From positions 13,950,001 to 14,014,000 of the forward strand of contig NC_135119.1 of assembly GCF_050908995.1 (NCBI RefSeq): a DNA stretch of 64,000 nucleotides, read 5' to 3'. The stretch is from Andrena cerasifolii (Eukaryota; Arthropoda; Insecta; Hymenoptera; Andrenidae). Both the position numbers and the translations under genes were made by a program. This document shows positions 58,072-64,000 of the stretch, piece after piece. Within the stretch, counting starts at the first letter, position 1. Each line of letters starts with the position of its first letter. Below the pieces are notes generated by a model. That model made no database searches and was not told the origin of the DNA. It saw nothing but the letters and a program-made list of their open reading frames with translations.

Positions 58072-61000
58072 TCAAGTTGTTTATATCTCGAAACGAAGCC
58101 ACAGTTTTTAAAATGACAAAGAACTTTTTAATTTATTTTGACACGAGGAATATTCATATTTCAGTTTTCTTCTCATAATTGTGGAACGTTCTGTACAAGC
58201 CAATTAAAATCATCGCAAGGTATCGAAAATGCTTAACGCGGTAGCCTTAATGATACATGTCTGCAGTCTTAAAGCTTTTTAATACCACTACTTATGAACT
58301 CGCCAGCGTATATTGACGGTACGCGAGGTGTAACAGAAAGTGTGTTCGTCGAGGCATGTATGTAATTCGAGTGAGAGCGAAACGCATCACAGTGCGAAAT
58401 AAACGAAGCATCATCGTGTGTGGGCGGACGTCGCAATTGCTTTTCGTTACTTACACGAACCCAAATGGATCGTAACGACACTTCGGGAAAAAACGAACCG
58501 TTCACTCGAACCTGCTGTCCTGTGCAAGTCTTCACGAACAACCCTTTCAGACCCCACTGCATTCGAGCGTGCACGTCGAGTCGCTTATTTATATTACTCA
58601 GTTCTCATTTCGTCAATATTCCTACGAGTGATTTGCCTCAGAGCTGAAAGGGCTAATATGGGATTAAAAGAAATTCATTCATTCATCAGTTGAAATAAAA
58701 CGACGACGTCTGTAACTGGCATTACAGCTTCAAACGGGCAAGTGTCTCGAGAAACCTCGAAGTTTGTGCCATCCGCTTTAGCTTCCCTTAGTCTCTCGAA
58801 TAGCAATGTAAGACGTCCCCTACAGTTGTCCCCGAACACTCCGAGTGTTCGCCTTTCGTTGCTCTACTCTCGAAGTCAGTCGAAAGAGCCAAATCAGCAG
58901 CGCTACAGGAGGAACAAGATCGGCTGGTCAGGCTGAAGTGCTCTGGCAGTTCAGCGCGATCAGGCAGGGGCCAGAATTGCGGGGGTAGCAGCCTTTCGAA
59001 GGCCACGAGTGGCCAGCTGACTTCGTTCTTCCAGTAGTCAGAGCACAATTCGGATATCCATCGGCGGACTAACTTCGAGGTTTCGTCGAACGAGCAGATA
59101 GTCCGTCGAATCAGGAACCTCTGGGTCGAATTGAAAATTATGTTTATTCAATTACAAGGGAAATTTTATTTCCTAAGAATGGACGTCGAACCTGCGTGGC
59201 GTATTACAATCAAATACGGGCAGGACGATCGTATGCTGGCTAGGTACGTCAATGATAAAAATTACAACCGTCGAAACGGATTCAACGATACTCTACATTC
59301 TCGATTCTTATAGACAGTAGTATTAACGTGTAATACAATACAGTATGTACATGTACAGGCAGTGTTTCCAAGGACCGATTTTTAATTATCGAATGGTAGT
59401 GTCTCGTCGAGTTTTAACGACTACTGTGTACGGAGAATCGCTAACCTTAATCGACCCTCGACAAATTACAGATGTAAATTGTATTCCATAAATCGTCTGT
59501 TTAATATTAAATTGAGCAGCAATACAGCATCCTGCGTATCAGTTTTCGACATCTCTATTTAGTCATGTCCCGAGCGATGTACAGGGTGACCGTTAGCTTC
59601 GCGTTAACACTGCCAGGGATGAATGTAAATCCCGAAACGAGGAAAGCAAATGTTGTCCGGGCATATACATGCAAGTGGGCCAAAATAGAAAGACAAGCAT
59701 TTCTTATTTTTCGGTCCTCTAAAACATATCCAAAAACCAAAACAATCGGAGGCGGACACCTGGGAACCTCTCCTTGTTAGTAAAGATTAACTTCTTAACT
59801 GGGGTAGACGAATGAACTCGTCATTTGAAAACACCCTCGTTTCAAACAAACCAAAATTAATGCTTCACGAAACTGTGACGATTACAGTCTTTCAAAAGAA
59901 AAAAATACAATGTCATATCATATCGAGCATTTGCAATTATAAAACAGAGTAACTCCCTCTTTGTCATTTCTAAATACTTACTTAACATTTCTAAACACAT
60001 ATTTACAATTTTTTTGTTAAATACAGCTTTAAAATTTGAAAGTTACATATTCCAGCAAATAGATTAAATCAAATTAAACCACAAAGTAGAAAGGAAATAA
60101 AATCTAGACACTATGCTGACATTAAAGCTTTTCACCCTTTCGTGCTCTAGATCTATCCCTTCAATTGTCAACGCGAGATCATCAATCATCCCTGTATACA
60201 ATAACAAACAGTACGCGCTAATTAACCTATGGAGAATACCGTGGAAAGATGTGATGTGTTCTTTTTACGAAATATCTAATGCGTTTCGAGAATTGATAAA
60301 CGTACGTATAGCCTTGTCGAGATATTTTAAACCCGAATGATGCTCCTCGCTGATCGAGGTCTCCGCGGCTGATCGACGTGCGCGATGTCCAACAAAAACC
60401 GTCTAATTTCGCCTGAAAAAAATGAGATCCAAACGGGAATGTGTATTCTTAAACTAATCGATGCTAAATATCTACGGTGTGATGCGGTATCAGTGCGACT
60501 CGTAAGATGCTGAACAAAATTCTTCGTCGACATACCATGTATGCACTACGGTTCAATATCGCTTCGCCCAGAAAACAGAGGGTGGTAATCGAGCTCAGCA
60601 GATGACCAGTGAAAACGTATGCGTAACGTGCACGAAAACAAACGTTCGTTGTAGTCTCCCTTCTTCCCCCCTTTTTTTTAAAACTATTTCTTTCGCTTCT
60701 TTGCCCCTAATCAAACAAAACGTACGTTCATAACCACACAAAGTAGTGATGAGCGAAATTTCAATAAGCCAGTCAGTCCAGCAACGAAGCAAATCTATTC
60801 AGAGCGTACGTTCTGGCTACAGCGCGCGCTTCGAATGCACCGGCGATCCTTCAAGTAACACTACTGCGCAAACAGTCATCGTAAACGTTCCGTTCAACTT
60901 AAACAGTAGTCACTGCGATCGTTGAAACGAACGAGTCCTTCGGACGCGGGGTAGCAATCGATAAAAGAGGAGCACGCGTCCCGAAACGAGAGGCGCGCAT

Positions 61001-62481
61001 GAGGGAACGAAACGAAAAAGAGGGATATCGAGTGACGCGATGAGAAACCCATAAGAAGGGAGAAAGTAAAAAGAAATTGAAAGGAAGAAGACTGATAGAG
61101 AAGACCAAAGAAACGATCGAGTAAGAATAACTATGGCGATGGAGGTATGTATATATGTATAACACCTGGTGGTAGAACTATACCGAACTCGTAATGCGCG
61201 AGCTCAAAGTACACAAGTTCACGGTTGAAGCAAGTGTTAAGGTACGTCTACGCGACGACTCCTGTGTCTAGATCGAGCGTCTTTTGTGTCTAGCTAGAGC
61301 TAGTTGCAGTGTCTTCAGTCTAACTCTAGCCGCAACTCCGGCGTCGATAGGACGAATTCAGTGTCGCGGACTACTCTAGGCGATTTCCAATCTCCCGGAA
61401 ATTTTGTTGAGTGTCGCTTGATCTGGGCAGAAAAGTGTCGTCGCGTAGACGTACCTTTAGAAGGTAATCGTGCCTCGCTCAGGGGCACCCAGAGCGCAGC
61501 TGGCAGATGACAAGAATAGACCTGAAATAAATGCGAGTCCTATTGGTCGGGATGTTGCCTTTATCCCCTTTTACGTGATCTGCACTAATTGTAAGCGTGT
61601 CATTTACTGGACGGCATGCTAGTTCGTTTCACGCAGGCACAGAAATATACGTATGTATTCTCACCTCATGGTACCCCTCGGTGCCATTCTTGTCGTCCCC
61701 CAACCACATTCCGATTCTCATTCACTCCCCACTGTACACCTAATTGCCAACGCAAGATTCATAGAACCGAGAAATTCGGTATGCGATCCTCCGAATTTAC
61801 GACCTCGCCATAGCTCCACCAGCAAGTGTGCGTCTCTATCGAGAAGCGACCAAGCATTCCGCGCTTTTCTCGTCCGTGCACGGCAAAGTCCGACGAGCCC
61901 CAAGTACCGCGGTCTCGCACCCCAGATTTATCGTCCATCACCGATTCTCTGTCCCGCCTCTCGCACTTCATCGTTCGCATTTTCTCCTCGCCTCTCCCGT
62001 GGCTGCCCCCGTCGCTACCGAAAACTCGGAGCGGCATTTCTATCGTGTCGGACGTTGCCAGGAAAGGGGCGGCGGGACGCGCCCAACGCCGGTGGCCCCG
62101 GGATCACCAAGCGAGTGCACGCGCCGAACGAGTAGGTATTCGTATGCGGCTTCGTCGAGCGTCACTTATCGACTACGTTCCGGAGAACCGACCAAGGATG
62201 CTTTCGTGGTGTCTGCTCGATTAATGCGCAATTCTCGCGTCTCTTTCTTTTTCGTTTCTTTCAATTGATCGATATCGACAGACGAACAGCGAAACAGAAC
62301 GAGACTCGGCAAGGTCCGACAGTAGCAGGTAAATTCGTTTGTGTGTGTGACGAATGTTTCGGCGGCTTTGTTCAACGATGGTGGTTCAATGCGCGCTGTC
62401 GGACATTGCCTGTAACATATCGAGATGAAATCCGTCAGAAAATCACCGGCAACGTGGAGGGATGAATTTGAGCGTATTATA
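58072..62481. other. DNA with GC-rich patches, no supported gene
   Basis: An inverted pair GAAACCTCGAAGTT (about 58750 and 59080) brackets 330 bp. From about 61,600 to 62,250 the sequence is CpG- and C-rich with overlapping ORFs in many frames; this may be promoter or 5' UTR of a gene beyond the window. I recognise no protein domain in any frame. Confidence 0.35.
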
Positions 62482-62650
62482 GTCTGACTTTCGAGAGTTG
62501 AGACCTGAGGCGGGTCGCTCGGACGGGGCGTGGTTAAGGAGGAACCAATGGTACGCCGCGGATTGCGCGCGGCGTTGCCACCATTGGTTCCTCCTTAACC
62601 ACGCCCCGTTCGAGCGACCCGCCTCAGGTCTCAACTCTCGAAAGTCAGAC
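62482..62650. mobile_element. TA-flanked palindromic MITE
   Basis: Arms of about 75 bp, near-perfect inverted copies starting GTCTGACTTTCGAGAGTTG, with TA at 62480-62481 and 62651-62652. GC-rich; the two similar ORFs it carries on opposite strands are artefacts of the palindrome. Confidence 0.85.
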
Positions 62651-62652
62651 TA

Positions 62653-64000
62653 TAGTGGGCGACGAGTCACAGTACGCTGCTGCCTGCAATAATTCCTGGC
62701 GGTTTAGTTGATCGCGCGAACAGTTTCGGTTTGTTTTACGCGGTGTTTCGAAACGTTCGCCCTTTTCTTCTTTTTCTCTTCCATTGTCTCTCGATAATTT
62801 GGAACGTGTATCACTAGTTTTTTAATGGATTTTTTTCGCGGAAGTTTGAAAAGATGATGCCATCCAATGGAGACAGTATTATTGCAGCCAACTGCATGAA
62901 TGGCAATGCGATTGCGATATTTTGCGACGGCGCGGAAAATGAATGGAGAAATTTGGAGTAATATAATCAGGGAAATAAATTTTCTAGTAACGTTAAGCAT
63001 TGGCATAAAGCTACCGGCGACATAAAGTAACGATAAGAATTTTCCAGTTCCGGCGATTATTTGGAATATTAGCGGGCAACGCGAGGTTGCAATTATTAAA
63101 ATCGCAATCCCATCGCTTAACTGTTGTCCAGTAACGTAACCAGCACTGTGTGGAATACACAAAGGGACTATCGTTCAAGTGTTTACAGTGATAGCGTGAT
63201 AGTTACGACACTGGACATACTCGCCCCAATTGTATGACACGAGAGAAAGTTATTCGACTACGAGATGCGTTCGCATCTTGAAAGTAACTCATAAAAATCA
63301 CAAAACATTGAGTGCGCAAATTTATGGACAAGTTGGTCGTGTGTGCGGATAATGTAGAAGGGTATATGTCCGATTTAAATTAATATCCTTCGGTATGGGA
63401 TTCATTCGTTTCCAACCCGGAACGACCTAGACAGTCGATGATGAATGAACGACAAAATAATCAATGGACAGAGCTAGAAAAGTCGATAGTCCTGGACTCT
63501 GTGTAAGAATAAAATTGATAGTATTGAAAGGAGCAAACATACCGATTACTACATTTTGTCTATATTTCCTGCAGGTGTTTAGTAAGGTAAGTAGTGATGA
63601 GATCAAGCATATTGCAGATACTATTGGAACTCGGTGAAGTACGTGACATTTAAATTCTGCGTGAGCACATCGAGAAAGGATAGCAGATAGCAGTAGTTAC
63701 AAGCAGAATGGGATTCCAACGTTATTCATGAATGTAATCAGAACTTGGGGAAGTTTGTGATTATAGAATGTGATTTTCTAGGAACTAACCTAAGCTATAA
63801 CATTTTTTCTAGTATAAATAGAGAGCATTGCTAACTAAATGGAATCGTGTACAGTAGTGCTTAAAACGAAGTTTAAACTGTGAACGGTAATGAAAATAAG
63901 ACAGCTCTGTTAAAAATAATTATACCTCCAAATTTGTGCCCCATAGATTGGGAGCAATGCTAGACTAGGCCCCAGTGATAATAACAGAATACTTAATACA
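62653..64000. other. Window end, no gene recognised
   Basis: A 152-codon minus-strand ORF at 62704-63162 lacks domains. Positions about 63869-63990 resemble 53937-54040 (GAAGTTTAA(A/G)CTGTGAACGG and later blocks), a diverged dispersed repeat. Confidence 0.35.

Noticed and set aside
61653..62268. Overlapping ORFs of 130-160 codons in a GC-rich block
   Set aside because: Open in several frames and both strands because stop codons are scarce in GC-rich DNA; no domain or splice pattern singles one out.
62443..62692. Two near-identical ORFs on opposite strands
   Set aside because: They are the two readings of the palindromic MITE at 62482-62650.

Overview
This is a stretch of insect nuclear genome, most likely from a bee or close hymenopteran relative. 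The evidence is intron-containing genes with GT-AG junctions, an AT-rich background with GC-rich patches, and a UV-sensitive opsin (12695-15692) whose protein is of the bee UV-opsin type throughout. No rRNA, tRNA, CRISPR array or bacterial-type operon was seen.

The left 16 kb is gene-dense. A three-exon cyclophilin (230-2825, minus) is followed on the plus strand by the tRNA m1G37 methyltransferase TRMT5 (5855-7306), an RBIS-like ribosome-biogenesis factor (7236-8609), FAD synthase FLAD1 (9050-11968) and the UV opsin (12695-15692). All these gene models join in frame at their splice junctions. The RBIS start codon lies inside the last 71 nt of the TRMT5 reading frame, in another frame, and this is the most unusual gene arrangement here.

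From 25 to 46 kb, five minus-strand exons with perfectly matching phases make the 449-residue C-terminal part of one large gene (45874 down to 24984). I could not name it. It has no membrane segment or recognisable domain and is Ser/Asn-rich and charged, so it may be the tail of a protein whose start lies outside the window. The right third (46-64 kb) contains no gene I can support beyond two weak small ORFs.

Between the exons the DNA is crowded with short non-autonomous transposable elements. There are at least 14 elements bounded by TTAA (piggyBac-type target sites), among them a set of 0.65-0.71 kb elements that begin with G-rich termini and fall into several unrelated internal families. 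There are also TA-flanked (Tc1/mariner-type) elements, TTA-flanked (PIF/Harbinger-type) pairs, 8-bp-TSD (hAT-type) elements, a short Helitron, and several fold-back repeats of unknown type. Two pairs of TTAA elements abut and share a single TTAA. Long inverted repeats sit in the introns of RBIS, FLAD1 and the large minus-strand gene.
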